From positions 48,795,335 to 48,859,334 of the forward strand of contig NC_134018.1 of the NCBI RefSeq assembly GCF_040712315.1: a DNA stretch of 64,000 nucleotides. The letters are read 5' to 3'. Source of the stretch: Castanea sativa (taxonomy: Eukaryota > Streptophyta > Magnoliopsida > Fagales > Fagaceae). The translations under genes were made by a program, and so were the position numbers. The notes beneath the pieces were generated by a model. That model was not told the origin of the DNA, did no database searches, and saw only the letters and a list, made by a program, of their open reading frames with translations. Positions 12,601-23,600 of this stretch are shown here, piece after piece (positions within the stretch are counted from its first letter, which is position 1; every line of letters begins with the position of its first letter).

Positions 12601-13670
12601 GATTATTGCTCTTAAATGGTTTTTGTGTTTTTTTAAATATGTAAACCATATGAATAATGGACAAACTCTATGAATGAAAAATGAGTGATTCATATAAATC
12701 ACCTAATGGTAAGTGCCTCAAATAATTCAAATTTGTAAAAAAGTTCGAATTAGTTGAATGTAGAAATTCGGGAAAAATCGATGGAAAATCAATGAACGTA
12801 CCAAATCGTGAAGGTGTACATAAGATGTACAAATAGTCTAGACTTGTTGAGAAAGTACAAATCTACTTTTACAGGGATGCATAAACCTCCCATTGTAGTC
12901 TTTTAAAGCTGGCTAGCTTGCAAATTGTACTGCAACTTCTTTCATACTCATGGCCTGGGTACCTAATCATTAGTATTGAACAACTGCATTGTACAAACAC
13001 TAGGAATTGCACATTTTTAATTACATTATAATGCCATTCTCATAATTTTTTTTAAGTATTTTTCATGTGTATTATTTTCATACTAAGCTACATTGTATTT
13101 CTACAAAATTTAATGCAATACAAGTGCTAAATGTCTCTTTTAGATTTCTACTGCCTATTGCTTCCATGCTTTAGAAACCAAAAGATTTTCTAGCTGATTG
13201 CTGAATGGGGAACAATACACAATATCTGGTCCAATCAGAGTCCGCTCACATAGGCTTAATATATGCAATAATCTTCCAATCAAAAGTACGAGTTGACATT
13301 AGAACGTAACCATTAGTAGAGGAAAGTCAAATAAATTTGAAACAAGAGGTATAGAAAAAGTCATGTTTCTTTAGCAATTTTATGAAACAAAGTCTAATAA
13401 GATACATAGCTACAATTAACACTGAATTAAATAAACTGTCTATTACACGTGGAACAAGAACTTCTAGACAATGTCACTTTGCAAGAAATAGAAGTGGTAT
13501 CAACTAAAAACATAACAGAAGTGAAATGTCCTACGATATTTAAAAGATTTTTTAAAAAAAGATTTTTGTTTTTCATAAATAAATAAAAAAAGATATTTGT
13601 TTTGTGATGTGTTTGGATGGCTATCAAACTATCTATCATTTTGCCATTTTGGAAGGAGTGTAATAGAATG

Positions 13671-13672
<2 letters not shown>

Positions 13673-13720
<48 letters not shown>
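13673..13720 (+). repeat. (TA)n microsatellite
   Basis: An uninterrupted TA run of about 24 units in the core of the giant element. Confidence 0.95.
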
Positions 13721-13723
<3 letters not shown>

Positions 13724-14237
13724 GGATTCGTTCAAAATTAAAATTGAAAGAAATGAATCAAATGATACCCTTAAAGTGTGGATGAAATGTTTTATAATGC
13801 TTAAATTTATAAAAGATACTAGTGAAAATTCCATGCGTTGCATGGCTTTAATCCTGAATTTTCTTTATATATATTTTTGAGAAATTATAACTAAATGAGT
13901 TATTATTACATAATTTTAGAATTATTTTCTAGCTAAATGTCAAAAATGGGTTAAGTGTCAAAAATGAAATCATGGGTGGGTAAGCTAAATTTGAGACAAA
14001 TCATAGGTGGGTAAAGTGTAATTCCCAAAAAAAAAAAAAAAAAAAAGAGTGGGTTCAAAGGACTAAAAAACCACAATCTATTAGTTTTACTAAGGTGAGT
14101 TTGGTTCAGCTTTTTCAAACAGTTCTTTAAGCAGTATGTTTGGTAAAAACTATCAAAAAATGTTTTTTGACAAAGTTGAGTGTTTGGCTAATACTTATAA
14201 AAGTGGCAGTTTGAGTTGTAAATTACCAAAAAAGACA

Positions 14238-14239
<2 letters not shown>

Positions 14240-14299
<60 letters not shown>
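14240..14299 (+). repeat. (TA)n microsatellite
   Basis: About 30 TA units, immediately upstream of the pararetrovirus-like fragment. Endogenous caulimovirids are known to be often found next to TA-rich simple repeats. Confidence 0.95.
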
Positions 14300-14302
<3 letters not shown>

Positions 14303-14399
14303 TTAATTACCTCTCTTAATGCAAGTTATGGACAAAATATTTTTAAAAAAATTTCACAATAAAGTCAACATGACAAGCTGGCATTCAGATTAGTTTATT

Positions 14400-15480
14400 T
14401 CCCAAAGTCATCCAAGAAGTAGCCGCACAGATTGGAGGACTTAATTATATGAAGATCACTATTTGGAGTACTCTTCCTACTTGGGACAGTAGTTATTATA
14501 TGGAAGCTTGGCCAGTACACATTTTGGCTGTTATTCATGATTGGGGTTGTATCCTTGAATACAACTGGTATACAGGAGATACTTATTTACCACTTGATGA
14601 TTCGGATGCTCGGGCTCAAGATGGTCTAATTTCATGAGTAATAAGATTTATGAGATATAGAAAGAATTAGACAGAGGCTTCTACTTATATAGTTACACAA
14701 ATAGGATAACCGTATATGGTCCAATACCTTCAGCAAGGAGGCTATTTGGGAAAAGAAAGATTGTTAAGGATCCTAGAATGATACAGATTGAAAGACAGAC
14801 AGATAGATCACTATTCACCAGCACGCGTGAATAGCTTTTAGAGAAATCAAGACAGTCCAAACAGATACAGACAGATGTTCAAAAGTTACTACTATTTACT
14901 AGCATGGATAAAAAGAGATTTGATAGATTCCCGAGATCTGAAAGATTCCCAGACAGACGCAAACAGACTATTACTCATTAGTACTAATTTCCATACCACC
15001 GACAAATTAACTTGATTTAAATTTACCTACTCAGATTACTTTACCATGGTTCATTTCACCTATAAAAGAGATGCACTACGAAGACAGAAGACAAGTTTCT
15101 AAGTTTCTAAGATTCTAAACTTTTAAGTTCCAAGTTTTAGAAAGCCTTTTGTAATAGCCTTCCCTCTCCCTCAGAAAGACTTTTGAACTCTCTCCCCATC
15201 TTGTAATCTTGTAACCTTTCTCTTCAGACAGTTTTATTTTCAAGCTTGTATCAAAGACAGTAGTTTGTTTTCAAGTTTATCAAAGACTGAAGTTTTTATT
15301 CAAGTAAGATTTTACTAGTTTTTGTTTTCATATTCCATACTTCATTTTAACCTTATTTTGAATATATCTATTTTGCTATTTACTTGTTTATTATCTATTT
15401 TATCATTGTTTCTGCTTCCATATTACTGTTATGCTCTCTCCTGGGTAGTCATTGGTATTAGAGCATGTGGATCTTAAAAC
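14400..15480 (+). mobile_element. Decayed endogenous pararetrovirus-like (or LTR-retroelement) fragment
   Basis: The order seen is: a decayed coding tail (open about 14408-14637, then several in-frame stops to about 14770), an intergenic stretch, a TATA-like 'cctataaaag' near 15059, a roughly 390-nt leader, and 'TGGTATTAGAGC' at about 15449. That last motif differs by one base from the plant initiator-tRNA-Met primer-binding site TGGTATCAGAGC. Coding end, promoter, leader and primer-binding site in a row without a second LTR is the expected order around the circular Caulimoviridae genome. A permuted LTR element is the alternative. No reverse transcriptase remains, and the copy is clearly non-functional. 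Confidence 0.45.
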
Positions 15481-15985
15481 ACCTAATGAACAGTGAATAA
15501 TGTATGCAGAAAACATGATGCAGCACCAACTGTGGCATGAGTAGTTTTTTGAAAACACGTCACTAGCCTGCTGCTGTAGCACCAATTGTAGTCATACGAA
15601 CCACATGTGCCAACAGACGCCACTGTTTCACACATGCTGCTCAACAGCTCGGCACGATTTCACACACTGTTCAGCCATATCATCCACATTCATGAGAATA
15701 CTTAAATATATGAATAATCGTACCCTGGTGTCAGGGACATAGCACTGTGTCAATTAAATATGATTCTCTGTTCAAGAACGCTGCAACTATCGCCCACATT
15801 TTCAAATCTCATTATGACATTAGGAACATTTAAAATCCTGTTCATGTAGTGTTTTTCCAGCCTGTATTGACATGACAAGCCCTAATAACTGAAATTATAA
15901 TGCTTGGAATATGAAATGAGGTTATAAATGCATCATAATAATGATCTTATTTCTACCCCCAATAATTTCATAGATTGACTAAGCT

Positions 15986-16600
15986 ATGAGTCGCAACACC
16001 TCAACATCAAATCGTACAATGCGAAACAAGTTTAGATCTACTTCAACAAATGGATTATCACAAGTTCTAGCAAATCAACAACTACAGACATACACAGACC
16101 ACTATGGAGGGAAATGGGTTGGAAAGAAGAGAGATTTCCTTAATATGCCAATATACACGTACGAGAGTTTTGAAAGTGTCGGGCACATCATGGTCGGCAA
16201 ACCTACAAAACTAAGTACAGATACCACCGCAATAGAGTTCACCGTAGCAAAACCACCATGGTCAATCCTATACGAGAAGAGGTGTGAGTTGGAGGTGTAT
16301 TGTCGATGGCATGGGTTACGAGTTCCTAAGGCACGCTCAGCTGAGTTACCTAGAGATAAACCTGCCAACATACTTGCTCGTCTTGAACAAGAGAACAATC
16401 AAATGCAAAGGCGATTAGACCGTTTTCATGCAATCCAAAAAGCTAGGAAGCATCTAAAGGGGAAGGCGCAAGAGCGAGCCATCAAGTCTATTAATGAAGT
16501 TACTGCGTTAGATGATGAAAGAGATATTTCAGACTTCTTAGATTCAAGTAATGATGATTTCCAAAAATTTCTACCAACGAACATTAAACATTGTTGTTAA
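15986..16600 (+). CDS. Unknown 204-aa protein carried in the core of the giant Mutator-like element
   Basis: This is the longest intact frame in the element. The product is basic and Ser/Thr/Asn/Arg-rich over residues 1-30, followed by a compact-looking Trp/Tyr/Gly-containing part (about 35-115, including HYGGKWVGKKRDF and WSILYEKRCELEVYCRWHG). A charged probable coiled coil follows (about 125-175, with ARLEQENNQMQRRLDRFHA), then an acidic tail with DDERDISDFLDSSNDDF. There is no signal peptide, membrane span, zinc-binding cluster or DDE-type transposase signature that I can recognise. The frame starts at ATG 15986 and ends TAA. It may be an accessory protein of the element, a captured host exon, or one exon of a spliced gene. 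I do not recognise the family and assign no function. Confidence 0.5.
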   Translation: MSRNTSTSNRTMRNKFRSTSTNGLSQVLANQQLQTYTDHYGGKWVGKKRDFLNMPIYTYESFESVGHIMVGKPTKLSTDTTAIEFTVAKPPWSILYEKRCELEVYCRWHGLRVPKARSAELPRDKPANILARLEQENNQMQRRLDRFHAIQKARKHLKGKAQERAIKSINEVTALDDERDISDFLDSSNDDFQKFLPTNIKHCC

Positions 16601-17269
16601 TGTCTACACATTATGTGCAATACAAAATGTTGTTGTTAATGTCTGACAACTGATGATTATGTACATTCAACTTTTGCAAATCTAAAGATTAACTGTTCAT
16701 TAGTTTTGGCTAAGTTTATATGAAATCACTTGCTCATTTTTTCCCTGCTGTTCTTTGTTGCTACATATGATTCTTGTGCTTTGGTTGGACAATGTCCTCT
16801 GCTTTGTAATGTAGGAAACACCTTAGGAAGTGAAATGCCTCCAGTTAGATATGTTGATGTTTCCAATATTCTGTTTGTGTAATTTGAAATGTTACACACA
16901 TAACACTTATCACCCAAATTAGATTTATTGTACATTACTTGTTGAGCCCTGACCAGAAACACCCATGTGCTATTACTTCTAATCAGTAGTCACAGATTAT
17001 GGGAAGAGCGTTTCAAGTAGCATCCTTGAAAATGACCAAAGATAGTAAACAGTTCTACATGTGCTGTTCAACAGCTCAGTACTATTGAGCCCTGACCAGA
17101 AGTACCGATCCACACTCACATGAATACGCAAATATGCAACCCTTTGTAATGCACCGTTTTCAAGGATGCAGAGCATCCCTGGAAAGTTTTTGCATCAATT
17201 TTGGGGGTGAGCTGTCAACCATTGCTACACTGATGTTTGCAATGCTACATGTGCTGCTCAATGATTTGG

Positions 17270-17870
17270 TACATTCTTTGATTTTCCATTGAGTTTACAC
17301 GATTTTGTTCATTCAATACAATTTTGAAATTTTCATCAAATCAAGATGATCTGTACATTAGTAAACAGTTTTAAATTGAATTTTCACAATTTTGTACATT
17401 TGACAACTTCAAATTTGGAAACAAATTTGGATGATCTATACATCTAATGTAATTAATTTTCCATTGAGTTTACTTAATTTGGTATGTTCTTCAATTTTCA
17501 TTTGAATTTTCACGATTTTACACACTCAACGAATTCGAATTTTTCAACAAATTCGTATTATCTGTACATCTAATGTACACTATTTTTCCTTAAGCTTTCA
17601 TAGTTTTGTACGTTCAACGAATTCAAATTTTTAAACAAATTCATACGATCTGTACATTTAACGTAGATACTTTTCCATTAAATTTTCATTATTTTGTACT
17701 TTCAATGAAGTCAAATTTCTCAACAAGTCTAGACTATCTGTACATGTTATGTACACATTCATGATTTGGTACGTTCATTGATTTTCCATTGATTTTTCCT
17801 GAATTTCTACATTCAACTAATTCGAACTTTTTCACAAATTTGAATTATTTGAGGCACTTACCATTAGGTG
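17270..17870 (+). repeat. Degenerate ~100-bp tandem repeat with 'tctgtacatctaatgtac' motif
   Basis: Units built from 'cgttcaacgaattcaaattt', 'caaattcgtatgatctgtac' and 'ttttccattgaattttca' variants recur about five or six times. The last unit merges into the right inverted repeat, and a single unit is visible in the left arm (about 12735-12870). Confidence 0.6.
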
Positions 17871-17989
17871 ATTTATACGAATCACTCATTTTTCTTTCGT
17901 AGAGTTTGTCCATTATTCATATGGTTACATATTTTTTTTTAAAAAAAACACAAAAACCATTTATGTGCAATAACCGCGCCAATGCTAAA

Positions 17990-19510
17990 ACAGTTTATGC
18001 AGAAAACAATGAACAATTTTTATGAGAAAACAGTGAACAGTTTTACTTAATGCAAAAAAAAAAAGATTTTATGAATGTAGTAAGCAGATTCGAATATACA
18101 GTAAACATGATGTGCAGAGAGAAAATTTTATTAATGTAGAAGTAGATTTTATCAATGCAGAAAAATAGATTCGATTATTGTTAAATTCAAACATGAAAAA
18201 GCATTCAGATTTGGCGTTTAAATTTAGAAAACACGATTTCACTAGGTGTTTTATGAGAAAACAGCAAACAATTTTTTAAATAGTGAACAAAAAATAATTT
18301 ACACAAAAAAGTGAGTGAACAATTTTTTAAATAATGGTGAACAGAAAATAATTTTATGCAGAATGCTAGAAATAGTTTATGCAGAAAATAGTGAACAATT
18401 TTTATGAGAAAACAGTGAACAATTTTACTTAATGCAAAAAACAAATTTTATGAATGCAGTAAGCAGATTCAAATATACAATAAACATGATGTGCAGAGAG
18501 AAAATTTTATTAATATAGAAGTAGATTTTATCAATGCAGAAAAATAGATTCGATTATTGTGAAATTCAAACATGAAAAAGCATTCAGATTTGGCGTTTAA
18601 ATTTAGAAAACACGATTTGACTAGGTGTTTTATGAGAAAACAGCGAACAATTTTTTAAATAGTGAACAAAAAATAATTTACGCAGAAAAGTGAGTGAACA
18701 ATTTTTTAAATAATGCTGAACAGAAAATAATTTTATGCAGAACGCTAGAAATAGTTTATGCAGAAAACAGTGAACAATTTTTATGAGAAAACAGTGAACA
18801 GTTTTACTTAATGCAAAAAACAAATTTTATGAATGCAGTAAGTAGATTCGAATATACAGTAAACATGATGTGCAGAGAGAAAATTTTATTAATGTAGAAG
18901 TAGATTTTATCAATGCAGAAAAATAGATTCGATTATTGTGAAATTCAAACATGAAAAAGCATTCAGATTTGGCGTTTAAATTTAGAAAACATGATTTCAC
19001 TAGGTGTTTTATGAGAAAACAGCGAACAATTTTTCAAATAGTGAACAAAAAATAATTTACGCAGAAAAGTGAGTGAACAATTTTTTAAATAATGCTGAAC
19101 AGAAAATAATTTTACGCAGAATGTTAAAAATAGTTTATGCAGAAAACAGTGAACAATTTTTATGAGAAATCAGTGAACAGTTTTACTTAATGCAAAAATC
19201 AAATTTTATGAATGCAGTAAGCAGATTCAAATATACAGTAAACATGATGTGCAGAGAGAAAATTTTATTAATGTAGAAGTAGATTTTATCAATGCAGAAA
19301 AATATATTCAATTATTGTGAAATTCAAACATGAAAAAGCATTCAGATTTGGCGTTTAAATTTAGAAAACACGATTTTACTAGGAGTTTTATGAGAAAATA
19401 GCGAACAATTTTTTAAATAGTGAACAAAAAATAATTTACGCAAAAAAGAGAGTGAACAATTTTTATGAGAAAACAGTGAACATTTTTACTTAATGTAGAA
19501 ATTAAATTCA
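17990..19510 (-). repeat. Subterminal tandem repeat, right arm (about 4 units of 378 bp)
   Basis: 'cagtgaacagttttactta' variants recur near 18030, 18415, 18795, 19173 and 19480, giving spacings of about 380, 379, 378 and 305 bp. These are reverse complements of the left-arm units and are very similar to each other. Confidence 0.85.
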
Positions 19511-19654
19511 TATTTTGAAATTAAAATCTCTGTATTTTACAATTCTTCTATTTAAATAAATAAATACATAAAAAAGCTACTTATTTTTATGTTTATGTTT
19601 ATTTGTCGATAGTCCCAAAAAAAAGAAAAGAAAAGAAAAGAAAAGTTACAAGGT

Positions 19655-20115
19655 ACTCGAGCTTAGTGAGCTGGAGTACTGTAGAAATAAAATAAACAAC
19701 ATTTTATGTTTATGTTTATTTGTCAATAATCCCAAAACAAAATAAAATAAAGTTACAAGGTACTCGAGCTTCGTGAGCTCGAGTACTGTAGAAATAAAAT
19801 AAACAACATTTTATGTTTATGTTTATTTGTTGATAATCCCAAAAAAAAAAAAAGTTACAAGGTACTCGAGTTTGGTGAGCTCGAGTACTGTAGAAATAAA
19901 ATAAACAACATTTTCTTTATAAAAGGTACTCGAGCATGTTATACTCGTGTATTTTGTTGCATGGTACTCGAGTATACCAAGCTCGAGTATCACATTATTT
20001 TTTTTATTCGCCAAATTTCCACCTCAGCAGTGCTACAGTGGCAAAACTTCTAGGAACTCGAGTGTCTTAAACTCGAGTTCCAAATGGTACTCGAGTTTGG
20101 CAAACTCGAGTACCA
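19655..20115 (-). repeat. Array of CTCGAG-centred mini-hairpins, right arm
   Basis: Mirror image of the left-arm array, with the same paired CTCGAG palindromes and three ~105-bp units. A few sites have decayed (ctggagtac, actcgtgt). Confidence 0.85.
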
Positions 20116-20286
20116 TAAAAGTGGTATTTCTCTATTTAGTTCCGAAACAGTGTTTTTTTGCTAAAAATTTCTGAAAATTGTGGTATTGCGTCATTTTGGC
20201 CATTTTAGAAGTCCCATGAAGCCACTTTTTTGGGTGAAAATGGTAAAATGGGCTTGGCATTGGCATTCCCAGTGCGGATGCTCTTA

Positions 20287-20671
20287 CTTGTTTGGGCCCA
20301 AGGCCAATCTTAATGTGAAGGTGCATTTCGGATCAGCAGCTATAGCCTATGCAGAGCCCATCTCACCAGTAGTAGTTCGAATTCAACCGTCTGATTCAAA
20401 CAAACCCAGAAACCATTTGATTTGGTCCATTTCTCACCCCACCAAAACCAAAAAGTCCACTAGGGTTCTAAACTCACTTCTAAATCACCAGTTTATCACA
20501 CACTGACACTAGCACGCTCTTCTTCCCTCACAATTACAACCCAAAAAAACCCAATTCCAAAACCCTCTCAAAAACCAAAAACCACCAAATGTCCCTTCTC
20601 TAAAACCCTAAATCCCCAAATTTTCCCTCGCATTTCAAAACCCTAGCTCACAAAAATTCCCCCCCTAAGCC
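20287..20671 (+). promoter_or_regulatory. SF3B3 promoter-proximal region and 5' leader
   Basis: This is all that separates the transposon nest from the SF3B3 start codon. A telo-box-like AAACCCTAA lies at 20603-20611 and further 'accctag' motifs follow. The last 200 bp are C/A-rich ('ccctcacaattacaaccc'), typical of a plant 5' UTR. No convincing TATA box is seen, as is common for housekeeping genes. The transcription start cannot be placed exactly. Confidence 0.5.
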
Positions 20672-23600
20672 ATGTACCTCTACAGTCTTACTCTCCAACG
20701 AGCCACCGGCATAGTCTGCGCCATCAATGGCAGCTTCTCCGGCGGCAAGTCGCAAGAGATCGTGGTCGCGCGCGGCAAACTCCTCGAGCTTCTTCGACCC
20801 GACGATAACGGTAAAATCCAAACCCTTCTCTCCGTCGAAACTTTCGGTGCCATTAGGTCTTTAGCTCAGTTTAGGCTCACTGGGTCTCAGAAAGACTATA
20901 TTGTTGTGGGTTCCGACTCGGGTCGGATTGTAATACTTGAATACAATAAGGAAAAGAATGTGTTCGATAAAATTCACCAAGAAACTTTTGGGAAATCTGG
21001 GTGTCGTAGAATAGTTCCGGGTCAGTACTTGGGTATCGATCCGAAAGGTAGGGCTGTGATGATTGGGGCTTGTGAGAAGCAGAAGCTTGTTTATGTGTTG
21101 AATAGGGATACAGCGGCTAGGCTTACCATTTCTTCTCCTTTGGAGGCGCATAAGTCGCATACAATAGTGTATTCGATTTGTGGGGTGGATTGTGGATTTG
21201 ATAATCCCATATTTGCTGCTATTGAGCTGGATTACTCGGAGGCAGACCAGGATTCAACTGGGGTGGCAGCAGGTGATGCTCAGAAGAATTTGACTTTTTA
21301 TGAGCTTGATTTAGGGCTTAACCATGTGTCTAGGAAGTGGACGGAGGCTGTTGATAATGGTGCAAATATGCTTGTTACTGTTCCTGGAGGTGGGGATGGG
21401 CCTAGTGGTGTGTTGGTTTGTGCGGAAAATTTTGTGATATATAAGAATCAGGGACACCCGGATCTTAGGGCTGTGATTCCTAGGCGTGCAGATTTGCCTG
21501 CCGAGCGTGGGGTTCTTATTGTTTCAGCAGCTACGCATAAGCAGAAAGCGATGTTCTTCTTTCTGTTGCAAACGGAGTATGGGGATATTTTTAAGGTTAC
21601 TTTGGACCATGACAATGACCATGTTACGGAATTGAAGATTAAGTATTTTGATACAATTCCAGTTACTTCTTCCATGTGTGTGTTGAAGTCGGGTCACTTA
21701 TTTGCTGCTTCAGAATTTGGGAATCATGCTTTTTATCAGTTCCAGGGGATAGGTGATGATGCCGATGTGGAGTCTTCGTCGGCTTCGTTGATGGAAACTG
21801 AAGAAGGTTTCCAGCCAGTGTTTTTCCAACCCAGACGACTTAAGAACCTTCTTAGGATTGACCAAGTTGAGAGCTTGTGTCCAATAATGGACATGAAAGT
21901 TGTAAATCTCTTTGAAGAAGAAACGCCTCAGATTTTTACACTTTGTGGGCGGGGTCCTCGTTCATCCCTCAGAATATTAAGACCTGGTTTAGCTATTAGT
22001 GAAATGGCTGTGTCAGAGCTTCCTGGTGTACCAAGTGCAGTTTGGACTGTTAAAAAGAATGTCACTGATGAGTTTGATGCATACATTGTTGTGTCATTCT
22101 CAAATGCAACTCTTGTTCTTTCCATTGGTGAGACAGTTGAAGAAGTTAGTGATAGTGGGTTTCTTGATACTACCCCTTCACTTGCTGTTTCTTTGATAGG
22201 TGATGACTCTCTCATGCAAGTTCATCCCAATGGCATAAGGCATATTAGGGAGGATGGACGTATCAATGAGTGGAGAGCTCCTGGAAAGAGGACAATTGCC
22301 AAGGTTGGCTCTAACAGACTTCAAGTAGTCATTGCACTTAGTGGGGGTGAACTGGTGTATTTTGAGGTGGATATCACTGGTCAATTGATTGAGGTGGATA
22401 AGCATGAAATGAATGGTGATGTGGCTTGTTTGGACATTGCCCCTGTTCCTGAAGGAAGGCAGAGATCCCGGTTCCTTGCAGTTGGTTCATATGACAACAC
22501 GATTCGTATATTAACGTTGGACCCTGACGAAGGTATGCAGGATCTCAGTGTACAAAGTGTTTCTTCAGCTCCAGAATCTCTTCTTTTTCTTGAAGTCCAG
22601 GCATCAGTAGGTGGGGAAGATGGTGCTGATCATCCTGCGAGCCTTTTTCTTAATGCTGGTCTACAGAATGGGGTTTTGTTCAGAACAGTTGTAGATATGG
22701 TGACTGGTCAGCTTTCTGATTCCCGTTCTCGATTCTTGGGACTGAGAGCCCCAAAGCTCTTTTCTATTATTGTAAGAGGCAAGCGTGCAATGCTTTGCTT
22801 ATCAAGTCGACCTTGGCTTGGTTATATTCACCAAGGACATTTTCTTTTAACACCCCTGTCGTATGAGACTCTTGAATATGCAGCGTCATTTGCCTCCGAC
22901 CAATGTGCAGAAGGTGTGGTTGCTGTTGCTGGTGATGCTTTGAGGGTTTTCACTATTGAGAGACTGGGTGAAACATTTAATGAAACTGTGATTCCTCTAA
23001 GGTACACCCCAAGAAAGTTTGTCCTTCAACCCAAGCGAAAATTGTTGGTAATTATTGAGAGTGATCAAAAAGCATTCTCTGCTGAAGAGCGCGAAGCTGC
23101 AAAAAAGGAGTGCTTTGAGGCTTCTGGAACAGGTGAAAATGGAAATGGTAATGCAGAGAAGATGGAGAATGGTGGTGATGATGAAGACAAAGATGATCCC
23201 CTCTCAGATGAGAACTATGGCTATCCCAATGCAGAGTCAGAAAGGTGGGTTTCTTGCATCAGAGTTCTTGACCCAAAGACAGCAAGTACAACTTGTCTGC
23301 TTGAGCTTCAGGAGAATGAAGCTGCTTTCAGCATATGCACTGTGAATTTCCATGATAAGGAGTATGGAACTCTTTTAGCCGTTGGCACAGCAAAAGGACT
23401 ACAGTTTTGGCCCAAAAAAAGTTCAACTGCTGGTTTTATTCATATTTATAGATTTTTAGAGGATGGAAGATCCCTTGAACTTTTGCACAAGACACAAGTG
23501 GAAGGTGTTCCTACTGCTTTGTGCCAGTTTCAGGGAAGATTACTTGCTGGTATAGGACCTGTGCTCAGATTATATGATTTGGGCAAGAGGAGATTGCTTA

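Larger units (their letters stand above)
10778..12860 (+). repeat. Left terminal inverted repeat of the giant Mutator-like element
   Basis: Matches the reverse complement of about 17730-20201. The order from outside is terminal GGCCAAAATG, CTCGAG hairpin zone (10868-11325), subterminal array (about 11480-12600), then a unique zone containing 'aatcacctaatggtaagtgc' shared with the opposite arm. Confidence 0.85.
10778..20201. mobile_element. Giant Mutator-like element (9.4 kb) with 2.1-2.5 kb terminal inverted repeats
   Basis: A perfect 10-bp duplication ATTTTAGAAG flanks the element (10768-10777 and 20202-20211). The ends read GGCCAAAATGGCCCAATACC and, on the other strand, GGCCAAAATGACGCAATACC. 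Inverted similarity continues inward for about 2.1 kb on the left and 2.5 kb on the right. Each arm contains an outer zone of CTCGAG-centred hairpins and an inner array of about 378-bp repeats. The 4.9-kb core (12.86-17.73 kb) holds a 204-codon open frame, a pararetrovirus-like fragment and a ~100-bp repeat array, but no visible MURA-type transposase. It is therefore probably non-autonomous or encodes something unusual. Confidence 0.88.
17730..20201 (-). repeat. Right terminal inverted repeat of the giant Mutator-like element
   Basis: Reverse-complement counterpart of the left arm but about 400 bp longer, because the subterminal array has roughly one more 378-bp unit. Minus-strand frames at 18205-18444 and 18584-18823 are near-identical and exactly 379 bp apart; they are repeat units, not genes. 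Confidence 0.85.
9846..20283. mobile_element. PIF/Harbinger-type non-autonomous element hosting a nested Mutator element
   Basis: The left end GAGCATCCGCAGCTGGGAAT pairs with the right end, which read on the other strand is GAGCATCCGCACTGGGAAT. Both are flanked by TTA (9843-9845 and 20284-20286), the 3-bp duplication typical of PIF/Harbinger. Without the insertion at 10778-20201 the element would be about 1 kb. Its left part (9846-10777) contains proline-rich-looking tandem units ('aagccaccaatcagcaaaccc'-like, 10320-10400) but no intact gene. The right stub is only 72 bp. Confidence 0.72.

Noticed and set aside
13819..13846. Helitron 3' end (minus): hairpin CCATGCAACGCATGG followed by CTAG
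   Set aside because: The terminus looks convincing, but no matching 5' TC end was found to the right within the giant element, so no element is called; it may be a truncated remnant.
14449..14637. 62-codon frame starting MKITIWSTLPTWD
   Set aside because: The open frame extends upstream of this ATG and is followed by several in-frame stops in a continuing coding-like sequence; treated as part of a decayed viral/retroelement fragment, not a gene.
18205..18823. Two near-identical minus-strand 79-codon frames
   Set aside because: They are exactly one 378-379 bp repeat unit apart within the inverted repeat arm and reappear on the other strand near 11777; repeat units, not genes.
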